A DNA stretch of 13,390 nucleotides from assembly GCA_041664945.1 (NCBI GenBank), contig JBAYJY010000118.1:1-13390 (forward strand), in the 5' to 3' direction. Source of the stretch: JBAYJY01 sp041664945. GTDB taxonomy: Bacteria > UBP15 > UBA6099. A program made the position numbers and the translations under genes. Below are positions 6,860 through 13,380 of this stretch, piece by piece (positions within the stretch are counted from its first letter, which is position 1; the number at the start of each line of letters is the position of its first letter). Under the pieces are notes generated by a model, which saw only the letters and a list, made by a program, of their open reading frames with translations, was not told the origin of the DNA and did no database searches.

Positions 6860-8386
6860 ATGAAAATACTATTAATACAGCCGCCTAAATATTTCTGGCC
6901 GTTCATAAGCGCGGACGATAATTTTCTCGTTCCGCAGGCGTTGCCGTGTCTTGGCGCGGCGGCGAGGGCGGCGGGCCACGAGGTCAGGCTGATAGACTGT
7001 TCGCCTATGAAAATGGGCTGGAAAAGTCTCGCGCGCGAGATCGAGCGGGAGAGGCCGGACGTGGTTGGGGTCGGCGAGAACCACGCGACGTACAGCCATG
7101 AATCGCTGCGGGCGCTGAAGCTTGCGAAAGAGGTCGCGCCGCGGGCGGCGACGGTCGCCGGCGGGTCGCACTTTACGAATCTCGCGACGGAGACGCTTGA
7201 GAACGACTATATTGACTTCATCGTCTGCCGGGAGGGCGAGGCGACGTTTGTGGAGTTGCTGCAACGCATCGAGAGCGGCGCCGGGGATTACGAGTCCGTG
7301 CGCGGGATCGCGTTCAGGAAGGACGGCTGCGCGCACATCACGCGGGCGAGGCCGCTGATAGACGATCTCGATTCGCTGCCGATACCGGCGTACGATCTGC
7401 TGCCGATGAATCTTTACGGAACGTCGAAATTTTTGTTTTCGCCCGGCGGAACGACGATACATCACAGCCGCGGCTGCGTCAGCAACTGCCGTTTCTGCGT
7501 GTGGTGGCTCCAGATGGCGGAGCCGGACGAGAGCGGCGAAAAAACGGTGTTCAGGCCGCGCTGGCGAACGAAAAGCGTCGGGCATACGATGGCGGAAATA
7601 AGGCTGCTCGCGGAGAAATACAACAAGCGGTGTCTCGTTTTTGTCGACGAGTTCTGGAACAAGGACCCGAACTGGAACGCGGAGTTCGCGGAGGCGCTGA
7701 CGGCGGCGAAATTAGGAGTTGAATGGTTCGCGTTCATGCGGGCGGACGCGGTGATACGGGATGAAAAGCTCGGGATAATGGAAAAGCTTGTGCGCAGCGG
7801 GCTGGTGCACGTATCGATCGGAGTCGAGCGGGTCGAGCGCGAAGAGCTGAAGATAATGGGAAAAGGTTTTTACAGCGACAGTACGTCGACGGAGTGTTTT
7901 CATCTGCTGAGGGACAAATATCCGGGCGTGTTCCGGCAGGGGACGTTTATAGTGGGCGTGAGGGACGAGACGCCGGCGAGCATGAACGCGCAGTCGGATT
8001 TTGCGCGCAAGCTGGGGCTGGACTATCCGGGATTTCACCCGATCACTCCGGTGCCGGGCACGTCGTTCCACGCGGAGGCTAAAGAGAAGGGTTGGATTGA
8101 AGTCACTGATTTTCGGGAATATGATTGGATGACGCCGATAATCAGTTCGGAGTATATGACGCGCGGAGAGATCGAGAAGCAGCTTATCGGGTTGAGCGGC
8201 AGGTTCGTGTCGCCGGGCTGGTTTCTGCGGGGTATAACGAGCCGCGCGCGCTACAAGCGGCGGATGTACATCTGGTGGCTGATAGTGAGCATGCGGGTTG
8301 TGTGGGACTCGATCCGGCGGTTCGCATGGCCGTTCAAAACCGAGGTGTATTCCGGGCTGGTAAAGCCGGAATGGTACGACGATTGA
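6860..8386 (+). CDS. B12-binding-domain radical SAM protein of unknown substrate
   Basis: A 508-residue protein of the cobalamin-dependent (class B) radical-SAM type. Residues about 1-145 form a Rossmann-like B12-binding domain (MKILLIQPPKYFWPF... GHEVRLIDCSP... VAGGSHFTNL... IVCREGEATFVELL). It has no DxHxxG motif, as in many class B members. The radical-SAM motif is C206-x3-C210-x2-C213 in SRGCVSNCRFCVWW, followed by the TIM-barrel (FVDEFW, MRADAVI, VSIGVERV). The C-terminal 80 or so residues are basic and aromatic (RARYKRRMYIWWLIVSMRVV), possibly a membrane-associating helix, ending WYDD. Family members methylate unactivated carbons or catalyse ring formation; BchE, a tetrapyrrole enzyme, has this layout. 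It lies 17 bases after hemL and two bases before a membrane glycosyltransferase-like gene, so either tetrapyrrole modification or lipid/glycan modification is possible. No specific function can be given. The ATG at 6860 lacks a good ribosome-binding site. Confidence 0.85.
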   Translation: MKILLIQPPKYFWPFISADDNFLVPQALPCLGAAARAAGHEVRLIDCSPMKMGWKSLAREIERERPDVVGVGENHATYSHESLRALKLAKEVAPRAATVAGGSHFTNLATETLENDYIDFIVCREGEATFVELLQRIESGAGDYESVRGIAFRKDGCAHITRARPLIDDLDSLPIPAYDLLPMNLYGTSKFLFSPGGTTIHHSRGCVSNCRFCVWWLQMAEPDESGEKTVFRPRWRTKSVGHTMAEIRLLAEKYNKRCLVFVDEFWNKDPNWNAEFAEALTAAKLGVEWFAFMRADAVIRDEKLGIMEKLVRSGLVHVSIGVERVEREELKIMGKGFYSDSTSTECFHLLRDKYPGVFRQGTFIVGVRDETPASMNAQSDFARKLGLDYPGFHPITPVPGTSFHAEAKEKGWIEVTDFREYDWMTPIISSEYMTRGEIEKQLIGLSGRFVSPGWFLRGITSRARYKRRMYIWWLIVSMRVVWDSIRRFAWPFKTEVYSGLVKPEWYDD

Positions 8387-8388
8387 CG

Positions 8389-10317
8389 ATGAGCGAAAAC
8401 GAAATGAAACAAAACGGGATCGCGCCGGCGGGATGGAAGAGCCTGCTGTTTGTGGCGTTGCTCACGGCCGGTTTTTTGTGGCTGCACTCCGGGACGCTGG
8501 ATCTGACTCATTTCTGGGTTGAGGAAATCCAGGTCGCTGAAGCGGCGCGGGCCGGAAGCGTGGCGCACGCGTTGAGTTATTCGATAGCGGAGCGGCCGGC
8601 CGGGCTTGTTTATAACATAGCGGCGGCAGTCGCGGTGAAAATCGCCGGGCCGTACGAGCCGGTTATGCGGTTCCCGGCTCTTATATTCGGCGCGCTTTGC
8701 ATTCCTCTTTTCTTCGCGCTGCTCAGGAGGTTCGCGCCGAACGGGCTTGCGGCGCTCGCGACTTTTTTTCTGTTCATTTCGCCGCCGTTTATTTTCATGT
8801 CCATGAACGCGGGAGGGCAGACGCTTTTCATGCTGTTGGCGTTGCTGATATCGCTCGCGGCGCTGCGTCCCGGAAGCAGGCGGGGCGCGCTGAGCATCGC
8901 GGCGCTTGCGGCTCTCTTCGCCGTTTCGCTTTATGCCGACATCAGGCTGCTGACGGTGATCGTTCTCGGCGGCGCGATAGATATCGTAGCTTCCGTCGGA
9001 TGGCGAAATATCTGGAACGAGAAATCGTTTGAAGCCGTTAATCCGAAAATTAAAAGATATTTCATTCCGCTCGCGATAGCGGTTGTTCTGTATATTCCGG
9101 GATTTCTGCTGCGGCTGAACCGGCCGGAATTGTTTTCGGCGCAATCGTTCGGCGGGGCGATAGAAGTCCCGGGGACGCTGATGAGGTTGATGTTGGTTTA
9201 TGTGGGAGCGGCGGGCGGATTCGCGCGTTACAATGCGGCGCTCGCGATAGCCGGCCTGTTTCCCGCGCTGTACGGCGCCTTCAGCCTGTTCGGAGCGGCG
9301 AAGGGAAAATTCACGGATAAAATTTTATGGGCCGCTCTGCCGGCGCTCGGATTTTTCGCCTTAATATCCGGCGTCAGGGGAAACGCATCGCTTGTGACGA
9401 TCGACACGCCGGCCCCGCTGCTTCTCGCGGCTCCGTTTTTCATCGCTGCGGGCGGGTACAATTATTTAACGGCGACATTCAGGCGCGACGCCGCGAGCGT
9501 TTTTTCGATCACTCTTTTTCTCCGCATCATCATAACGGGCTTCCTGCTGGCGGCCGCTTTCATTATTTTCGGATTTTATACGGTTAAGAACTTTTCCGAC
9601 GTCCACTATCAGGAGCGGCAGAACTGGCGCGAGGCCTACAAGGAAATCGCCGCGAAGGCGCAGCCGGGCGACACGCTGATCATCCGGACGGCGGACGAGA
9701 TTGCGATGGAGTATTATCTCCCGAAATCAGCGATGAAAAGAATGAATATCGTGAAGGTGAAGCGTCTCAGCCAGATTCAGCGGGTTATGAAAAATAAACG
9801 CCGGACATGGATTCTTCTGCGCGAGACGCCGGCGATCGGCGATAAGACTCAAACGGATGTCGATAAAATCATGAGCATTGATATGGACGCGGAGATAAAA
9901 GGCGGCTTTCTCGGCAATCTGCGTCTCGCGCTCATTGACGGGGTTCTTGTCAGGGACAGGGCAAGAATTGAATTAGCGTTCGGGCCTATCGCTATTAATG
10001 GGCGCGCGCCTGATTCAGATGAATTGCTTGTTTGCCCGGAAAGTATTTGTTCATTTAAAATATTCGCGCCCGAAAGGGATAAATATAATTTTCTTGTAAA
10101 TACGAACAGCGCGAAAATCGAAAGCGATCTTGGAATTTCGATCTGCGGCGAAGGGTCAATAATCCCGGCGGGGTCAGCGAAGCTGTATGTAACGAGGGAA
10201 ATCAGGCCCGGCCCGTGCGAAATTCAGCTAAATACGAACGGGAAGAGATTTTCTCTCATTACCATCGATGTTGAGAAAACGAAACCGTTCGAGTTGATTC
10301 CGATGGGCGCGGAGTGA
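8389..10317 (+). CDS. GT-C fold (ArnT/PMT-like) integral membrane glycosyltransferase-like protein
   Basis: The ATG at 8389, two bases after the preceding stop, gives 642 residues. The frame is open back to 8125, but that would overlap the radical-SAM gene by over 260 bases. The first membrane segment is about residues 17-33. The following loop has acidic residues (HFWVEEIQVAEAAR, E45/E46) where GT-C enzymes carry their catalytic acidic pair, then ERPAGLVYNI. Many hydrophobic segments follow up to about residue 405 (LRIIITGFLLAAAFIIFGF). NWREAYKEIAAKAQPGDTLII then begins a soluble, presumably periplasmic domain, like that of polyprenyl-phosphate-sugar-dependent transferases. The last 150 residues look beta-rich and contain several cysteines (LLVCPESICSFKIF, ISICGEG, GPCEIQ), so disulfides are possible. 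The 3' end is clearly AT-richer than the 5' end. Sugar and acceptor are unknown; glycosyltransferase activity is inferred from architecture only. Confidence 0.7.
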   Translation: MSENEMKQNGIAPAGWKSLLFVALLTAGFLWLHSGTLDLTHFWVEEIQVAEAARAGSVAHALSYSIAERPAGLVYNIAAAVAVKIAGPYEPVMRFPALIFGALCIPLFFALLRRFAPNGLAALATFFLFISPPFIFMSMNAGGQTLFMLLALLISLAALRPGSRRGALSIAALAALFAVSLYADIRLLTVIVLGGAIDIVASVGWRNIWNEKSFEAVNPKIKRYFIPLAIAVVLYIPGFLLRLNRPELFSAQSFGGAIEVPGTLMRLMLVYVGAAGGFARYNAALAIAGLFPALYGAFSLFGAAKGKFTDKILWAALPALGFFALISGVRGNASLVTIDTPAPLLLAAPFFIAAGGYNYLTATFRRDAASVFSITLFLRIIITGFLLAAAFIIFGFYTVKNFSDVHYQERQNWREAYKEIAAKAQPGDTLIIRTADEIAMEYYLPKSAMKRMNIVKVKRLSQIQRVMKNKRRTWILLRETPAIGDKTQTDVDKIMSIDMDAEIKGGFLGNLRLALIDGVLVRDRARIELAFGPIAINGRAPDSDELLVCPESICSFKIFAPERDKYNFLVNTNSAKIESDLGISICGEGSIIPAGSAKLYVTREIRPGPCEIQLNTNGKRFSLITIDVEKTKPFELIPMGAE

Positions 10318-10453
10318 ATTAGATATCACGCTATCGCCGCTCAAAAAGTAAATGTAATAAACCAAAAATTGTTCGTAAAAAATAATATGGCAAATCACGT
10401 CGCCTTGATCAACCTGCTTAAATTGGATAAACTGATAGCATGAGGTGGCAACA
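10318..10453. other. AT-rich intergenic stretch before toxin-antitoxin-like pair
   Basis: 136 bases, with 19 of 60 G+C at 10321-10380 against about two thirds in the heme genes. I see no hairpin with a T-run and no convincing -35/-10 pair; TTGATCAA at 10405-10412 is a small palindrome. It presumably contains the promoter and any operator of the downstream pair and looks like imported DNA. Confidence 0.5.
10442..10448 (+). promoter_or_regulatory. Ribosome-binding site deciding the antitoxin-like gene start
   Basis: GAGGTGG ends five bases before the ATG at 10454. A GTG at 10445, in the same frame, lies inside this site and is therefore unlikely to be the start. Confidence 0.65.
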
Positions 10454-10681
10454 ATGCCGTCATTGAAAAAAAAGGATATGGCGACAGGCGCCGGCGGTAC
10501 GGGAGGCGGCATTTCTTTGCCTTCCGGATCGGAATGGAGCATGCGCGCGGATAGAGCTATACAATTGCTTGATGAATGGATGAAAGACGGTCCTGAATAT
10601 GACGACGAAACGTGGCCGGAACTGAAAAAAGCGCTGGATGAAAACCGGCCATCGCCAAGGAAGCTGTTCGATGGCGACTAA
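10454..10681 (+). CDS. Small acidic protein, putative antitoxin paired with PIN-domain toxin
   Basis: A 75-residue protein starting at the ATG preceded by GAGGTGG. Residues 1-29 are lysine- then glycine-rich and look disordered (KKKDMATGAGGTGGGIS). Residues 30-75 are acidic and helical (MRADRAIQLLDEWMKDGPEY, WPELKKALDENR, PSPRKLF). It shows no ribbon-helix-helix, AbrB or Phd-type DNA-binding domain. Its stop overlaps the next gene by 11 bases (10671-10681), the usual arrangement for antitoxin-toxin pairs. The C-terminal half is similar to small proteins I recall upstream of PIN proteins in cyanobacteria and other bacteria, most likely the toxin-neutralising segment. Function is inferred from position and size, not from a characterised domain. 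Confidence 0.65.
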   Translation: MPSLKKKDMATGAGGTGGGISLPSGSEWSMRADRAIQLLDEWMKDGPEYDDETWPELKKALDENRPSPRKLFDGD

Positions 10682-11120
10682 ACTTGTGCTCCTCGACACA
10701 GGCATTCTCGGCATGGCAACACACCCGACCGGCAACAGCGACGTTAAAGAATGGCTCCAAAAAATATTATCTTACGGCTATATAGCGGTTATTCCTGAGA
10801 TTTGTGATTATGAATTGCGCCGGGAACTTCTCCGGGCCGGGAAATACCGAAGTATCGCAAGAATAGACACGCTAAAATCTATCCTCGTGTATCTTCCAAT
10901 TGATACGAGTATGATGCTGAGAGCCGCCGAATTCTGGGCGGAGGCGCGTAAGAAGGGAATGCCGACGGCCGATGACAAAGCGTTGGATGCCGATGCCATA
11001 CTGTCGGCGCAGGCTGTAGTTCTTCAAGAACAGAAAAGAATGGAAACAATAATCGCAACCACAAATATCGGCCACATTTCACGTTTTACCCAAGCGGACA
11101 TCTGGATGAACATCAAATAG
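10671..11120 (+). CDS. PIN-domain protein, VapC-like putative ribonuclease toxin
   Basis: A 149-residue protein from the ATG at 10671; an in-frame upstream ATG at 10638 would lengthen the overlap and add residues before the conserved LVLLDTG start. PIN-domain acidic positions are D9 (LLDTG), E43/E48 (IPEICDYELRRELLRAG) and D106/D108 (PTADDKALDADAILSAQA). The C-terminal motif is IIATTNIGHISRF (T130-T131-N132), where many VapC proteins have a conserved aspartate, so the fourth acidic metal ligand seems replaced. I recall the same ADDKALD...ATTN-GH-SRF pattern from a PIN subfamily common in cyanobacteria, so it may be a feature of that subfamily and not decay. Such proteins are metal-dependent ribonucleases. 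The 11-base overlap with the upstream small gene and the low G+C suggest an acquired toxin-antitoxin module. Confidence 0.78.
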   Translation: MATKLVLLDTGILGMATHPTGNSDVKEWLQKILSYGYIAVIPEICDYELRRELLRAGKYRSIARIDTLKSILVYLPIDTSMMLRAAEFWAEARKKGMPTADDKALDADAILSAQAVVLQEQKRMETIIATTNIGHISRFTQADIWMNIK

Positions 11121-11178
11121 CCGAAATCAATGCAGATATTGAATAATTCCAAGGAATGCGGATTAACCGAAATTAAGT

Positions 11179-11207
11179 TTGATTTTGTCTGCGGATTTCA
11201 ATATACT
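11179..11207 (+). promoter_or_regulatory. Sigma70-type promoter for the phasin-like gene and probably tRNA-Pro
   Basis: TTGATT (11179-11184) and TATACT (11202-11207) are separated by 17 bases, close to the TTGACA-N17-TATAAT consensus. Transcription would start near 11214, about 50 bases before the ATG at 11265. It is the clearest promoter in the window. tRNA-Pro, 26 bases after the phasin-like stop, may be on the same transcript. Confidence 0.65.
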
Positions 11208-11264
11208 ATTTAATCGCGCCGGCAGGCGGGGCGCGAAAAGACGTTTTGCGGGAAAAGGAACCGA

Positions 11265-11636
11265 ATGGCGGGCGAGCCGAAAAATCTGTTGCAAATGGGT
11301 CTCGGGCTCATAGACTATCTGCGCGACAAGGCGGAAGAGCTGAGCGAAGAGCTGTCGAAGCGCGGCGAGGAGCGGACCGAGGACATCAGGGACTTTCTGG
11401 ACGATCTGAGAGAGAACATCCCGGTGTTGCGGAGCGGCTCCGAGGAAGTGGACGTCTACGAGGAGCGCGAGGAAAAAGAGCGCACGGCGGCGGCAGAGCT
11501 GTTCGAGGACTTGGACATCAAGGGCAGGATCAACGAATTTCTGACCGGACTCGGGCTCGCGACAGGGGACGACATCCGGGAGATGAAAGAACGGCTGGAG
11601 CGGCTGGGCCGCGCGGTCGAACACTTGGAGGACTGA
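11265..11636 (+). CDS. Small acidic coiled-coil protein, phasin-like
   Basis: A 123-residue, highly charged protein. Residues 8-20 form a moderately hydrophobic segment (LQMGLGLIDYLRD), followed by amphipathic helices rich in Glu, Lys and Arg (about 21-50, 65-82 and 103-122). The end, GLATGDDIREMKERLERLGR AVEHLE, resembles the C-terminal coiled coil of phasin or polyhydroxyalkanoate-granule-associated proteins, where a glycine-rich turn leads into a heptad helix. No signal peptide or catalytic motif is visible. An AAGGAA ribosome-binding site lies five bases before the ATG. The gene has its own sigma70-like promoter and precedes tRNA-Pro. A structural or granule-surface role is possible, but no polyhydroxyalkanoate synthase is in the window, so the function remains open. 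Confidence 0.7.
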   Translation: MAGEPKNLLQMGLGLIDYLRDKAEELSEELSKRGEERTEDIRDFLDDLRENIPVLRSGSEEVDVYEEREEKERTAAAELFEDLDIKGRINEFLTGLGLATGDDIREMKERLERLGRAVEHLED

Positions 11637-11662
11637 CGGCCCGCCGAGGGCCGAAGAAATAA

Positions 11663-11737
11663 CGGGGAGTGGCGTAGCCTGGTTAACGCGCACGTCTGGG
11701 GGGCGTGAGAGCGCGGGTTCAAATCCCGCCTCCCCGA
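11663..11737 (+). tRNA. tRNA-Pro (anticodon GGG)
   Basis: A full cloverleaf can be drawn. The acceptor CGGGGAG (11663-11669) pairs with CTCCCCG (11730-11736). The D stem is GCG/CGC and the anticodon stem CACGT/GCGTG. The seven-base loop CTGGGGG has anticodon GGG at 11698-11700. The T stem GCGGG/CCCGC has loop TTCAAAT. The discriminator base is A (11737), and CCA is not encoded. The C1-G72 pair and A73 are typical of bacterial tRNA-Pro. It reads CCC (and CCU by wobble). Confidence 0.95.
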
Positions 11738-11744
11738 TAACCAA

Positions 11745-11761
11745 GCCTCTGAATCGGAGGC
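11745..11761 (+). terminator. Weak hairpin just after tRNA-Pro
   Basis: GCCTCT (11745-11750) and GGAGGC (11756-11761) form a six-pair stem (one T-G pair) with a five-base loop, eight bases after the tRNA end. There is no T-run after it. It may help define the tRNA 3' end or act as a weak terminator, but an intrinsic terminator is not established. Confidence 0.3.
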
Positions 11762-11846
11762 GATCAAACGAAACTATTCAAGCAACATCCACCTGCGCCG
11801 TGATTGTCAGCAACGCGGCGTTTTTGCGTGAAAGGGGATGACGACG

Positions 11847-13202
11847 ATGGGAGCGAAAGCGGCATACGATGTAATCATTGTCGGCGCCGGGCCGGCGGGG
11901 CTGTTCGCGGCGCTCGAACTGGCGCGGGCCGGCGGCCTGAAAATCCTGCTGCTCGAAAAGGGCAAGGACCTCCCGGACCGCAAGCACGACCCGGCGTCGA
12001 TCCTTTGCGGCTGGGGCGGCGCGGGCGCCTACAGCGACGGGAAACTGACGCTCTCGCCGGATGTCGGCGGCCAACTCCATAAATATGTTTCAATCGAAAA
12101 ACTGAACGAACTGATCGCCGCGGTTGACGCGGAATACGTGCGGCGCGGCGCGTCCGACAAAATATACGGGGGCGACCCCGAAGCGCTCGCTGACGTGCGG
12201 AGCAAGGCCTCTCTGGCGCACCTGAAGCTGATCGTCACGCGCATCCGCCACATAGGGACCGAGGTCTGCCTCGACGTGCTCGGCAAAATCCGCGAGGAGC
12301 TGCTGCCGCTGATAGATTTCAAGGCGGAGACGATGGCGATGCGGGTTCTGGTGGAGGGCCGGCGGGCGGTGGGCGTCGAAACCACGGGCGGCGAAGCGTA
12401 CAGGGCGAAGACGGTGATACTCGCGCCGGGCCGCGAAGGCTCAGAATGGCTTTCGCTCGAAGCGAAACGGCTCGATCTGCCGCGCGAGAACAACCCGGTC
12501 GATATCGGGGTGCGCGTCGAGACGCACGCGGCGGTCATGGAGCCGCTGACGAAAATACTCTACGAATCGAAGTTCCTTTTCAACACAAAAAAATTCGACG
12601 ATATGATACGCACGTTCTGCATGTGCCCGAACGGCGAGGTCGTGCTCGAGGAAAACAACGGCGTCACGACCGTCAACGGACACAGCTACTCGAACAGGAA
12701 CACCGACAACACGAATTTTGCATTGCTTGTCAGCAACAACTTCACGAAGCCGTTCCACGAGCCGATAGCGTACGGGAAATACGTGGCGAGCCTCGCGAAT
12801 CTGCTCGGCGGCGGGGTGCTCGCGCAGCGGCTCGGCGATCTTCGCAACGGGCGCCGCTCGACGCCGGCGCGGATCGAAAAGGGCTCTGTCGTTCCGACGC
12901 TGAAAAAGGCTACGCCGGGCGACCTGAGTTTCGTGCTGCCCTACCGGCATTTGTCCGGCATTATCGAGATGCTCGAGGCGCTGGATCAGGTCGCGCCGGG
13001 AATCAATTCGCGCTCGACGCTGCTGTATGGAGTAGAAGTTAAGTTTTATTCGTCGCGTGTCGAGTTGAACGAGAATCTGGAGACGCCGATAGAGAATCTG
13101 TACGCGGTGGGCGACGGGGCGGGAATCACGCGCGGGCTTGTGCAGGCGTCGGCGTCGGGAATAATCGCGGGGCGCGCGGTATTGGAAAAACACAAGGGAT
13201 AA
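11847..13202 (+). CDS. FAD-dependent dehydrogenase/oxidoreductase (COG2509 type)
   Basis: A 451-residue flavoprotein. The N-terminal Rossmann FAD motif is YDVIIVGAGPAGLFAALELA (GAGPAG at residues 13-18) with LLLEKGK closing the second strand. SILCGWGGAGAYSDGKLTLS (split family signature) and the C-terminal LYAVGDGAGITRGLVQASAS are typical of the COG2509 dehydrogenase family. Substrate is unknown; the family is loosely related to geranylgeranyl reductases and other FAD enzymes. The frame also has an ATG at 11838, but the AGGGG ends directly against it; nine bases separate AGGGG from the ATG at 11847, which is preferred. If 11838 is used the protein is 454 residues. No partner gene is apparent: upstream is tRNA-Pro, downstream a decayed gene. 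Isoleucine codon use here (14 ATC, 9 ATA) differs from that of cobA-hemD. Confidence 0.85.
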   Translation: MGAKAAYDVIIVGAGPAGLFAALELARAGGLKILLLEKGKDLPDRKHDPASILCGWGGAGAYSDGKLTLSPDVGGQLHKYVSIEKLNELIAAVDAEYVRRGASDKIYGGDPEALADVRSKASLAHLKLIVTRIRHIGTEVCLDVLGKIREELLPLIDFKAETMAMRVLVEGRRAVGVETTGGEAYRAKTVILAPGREGSEWLSLEAKRLDLPRENNPVDIGVRVETHAAVMEPLTKILYESKFLFNTKKFDDMIRTFCMCPNGEVVLEENNGVTTVNGHSYSNRNTDNTNFALLVSNNFTKPFHEPIAYGKYVASLANLLGGGVLAQRLGDLRNGRRSTPARIEKGSVVPTLKKATPGDLSFVLPYRHLSGIIEMLEALDQVAPGINSRSTLLYGVEVKFYSSRVELNENLETPIENLYAVGDGAGITRGLVQASASGIIAGRAVLEKHKG

Positions 13203-13220
13203 AAAGCGAGTAAATTTAAC

Positions 13221-13235
13221 AAAGAGAATATCGAA
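13221..13235. repeat. Left copy of direct repeat around the four-helix-bundle remnant
   Basis: AAAGAGAATATCGAA, identical to 13366-13380. The left copy continues CAAGGAAC; the right copy has an extra TATCGAA before CAA at the window edge. Such repeats often accompany dispersed four-helix-bundle genes. Confidence 0.6.
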
Positions 13236-13249
13236 CAAGGAACAGAAGA

Positions 13250-13363
13250 ATGACGAAGGAATGCAAGGAATTTGATCTTGAGGAGCGGCTGATAGATTTT
13301 TCCGTTAGCGTAATTCGAACGGTGGAATCATTGCCGAAATCAAGAAAAGAACGAAAGCGCTGA
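13250..13363 (+). pseudogene. Truncated four-helix-bundle protein (23S rRNA intervening-sequence protein family)
   Basis: An ATG at 13250 opens a 37-codon frame, MTKECKEFDLEERLIDFSVS then VIRTVESLPKSRKERKR and TGA at 13361. FDLEERLIDFSVSVIRTVESLP is the first helix of four-helix-bundle proteins, which normally run to about 115-130 residues. The next family segment (GQLLRSGTSPAANYGEA type) is absent. In another frame (13312 to the window end) the bases encode IIAEIKKRTKALKKENIEYR, which looks like the C-terminal helix of the same family. An internal deletion joining the two ends out of frame would explain this. The copy is therefore most likely non-functional. It sits between two copies of a direct repeat, downstream of the dehydrogenase gene. 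Confidence 0.65.
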
Positions 13364-13365
13364 AA

Positions 13366-13380
13366 AAAGAGAATATCGAA
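13366..13380. repeat. Right copy of direct repeat around the four-helix-bundle remnant
   Basis: AAAGAGAATATCGAA, exact match to 13221-13235, spaced 145 bases apart. It is followed by TATCGAACAA to the window edge, so the repeat may continue beyond it. Confidence 0.6.

Noticed and set aside
8125..8388. 88-residue upstream extension of the glycosyltransferase-like protein
   Set aside because: It overlaps the radical-SAM gene entirely, and the ATG at 8389 gives a normal short N-terminus before the first membrane segment.
10369..10431. Candidate promoters before the toxin-antitoxin-like pair
   Set aside because: TTGTTC/TAATAT are only 8 bases apart, and TTGATC with GATAAA has a 15-base spacer and poor -10. 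In AT-rich DNA such matches are common.
11805..11828. Possible intrinsic terminator with TTTTT before the FAD dehydrogenase
   Set aside because: The inverted repeat AACG-CGG-CGTT has only four pairs, too weak to support a terminator call.
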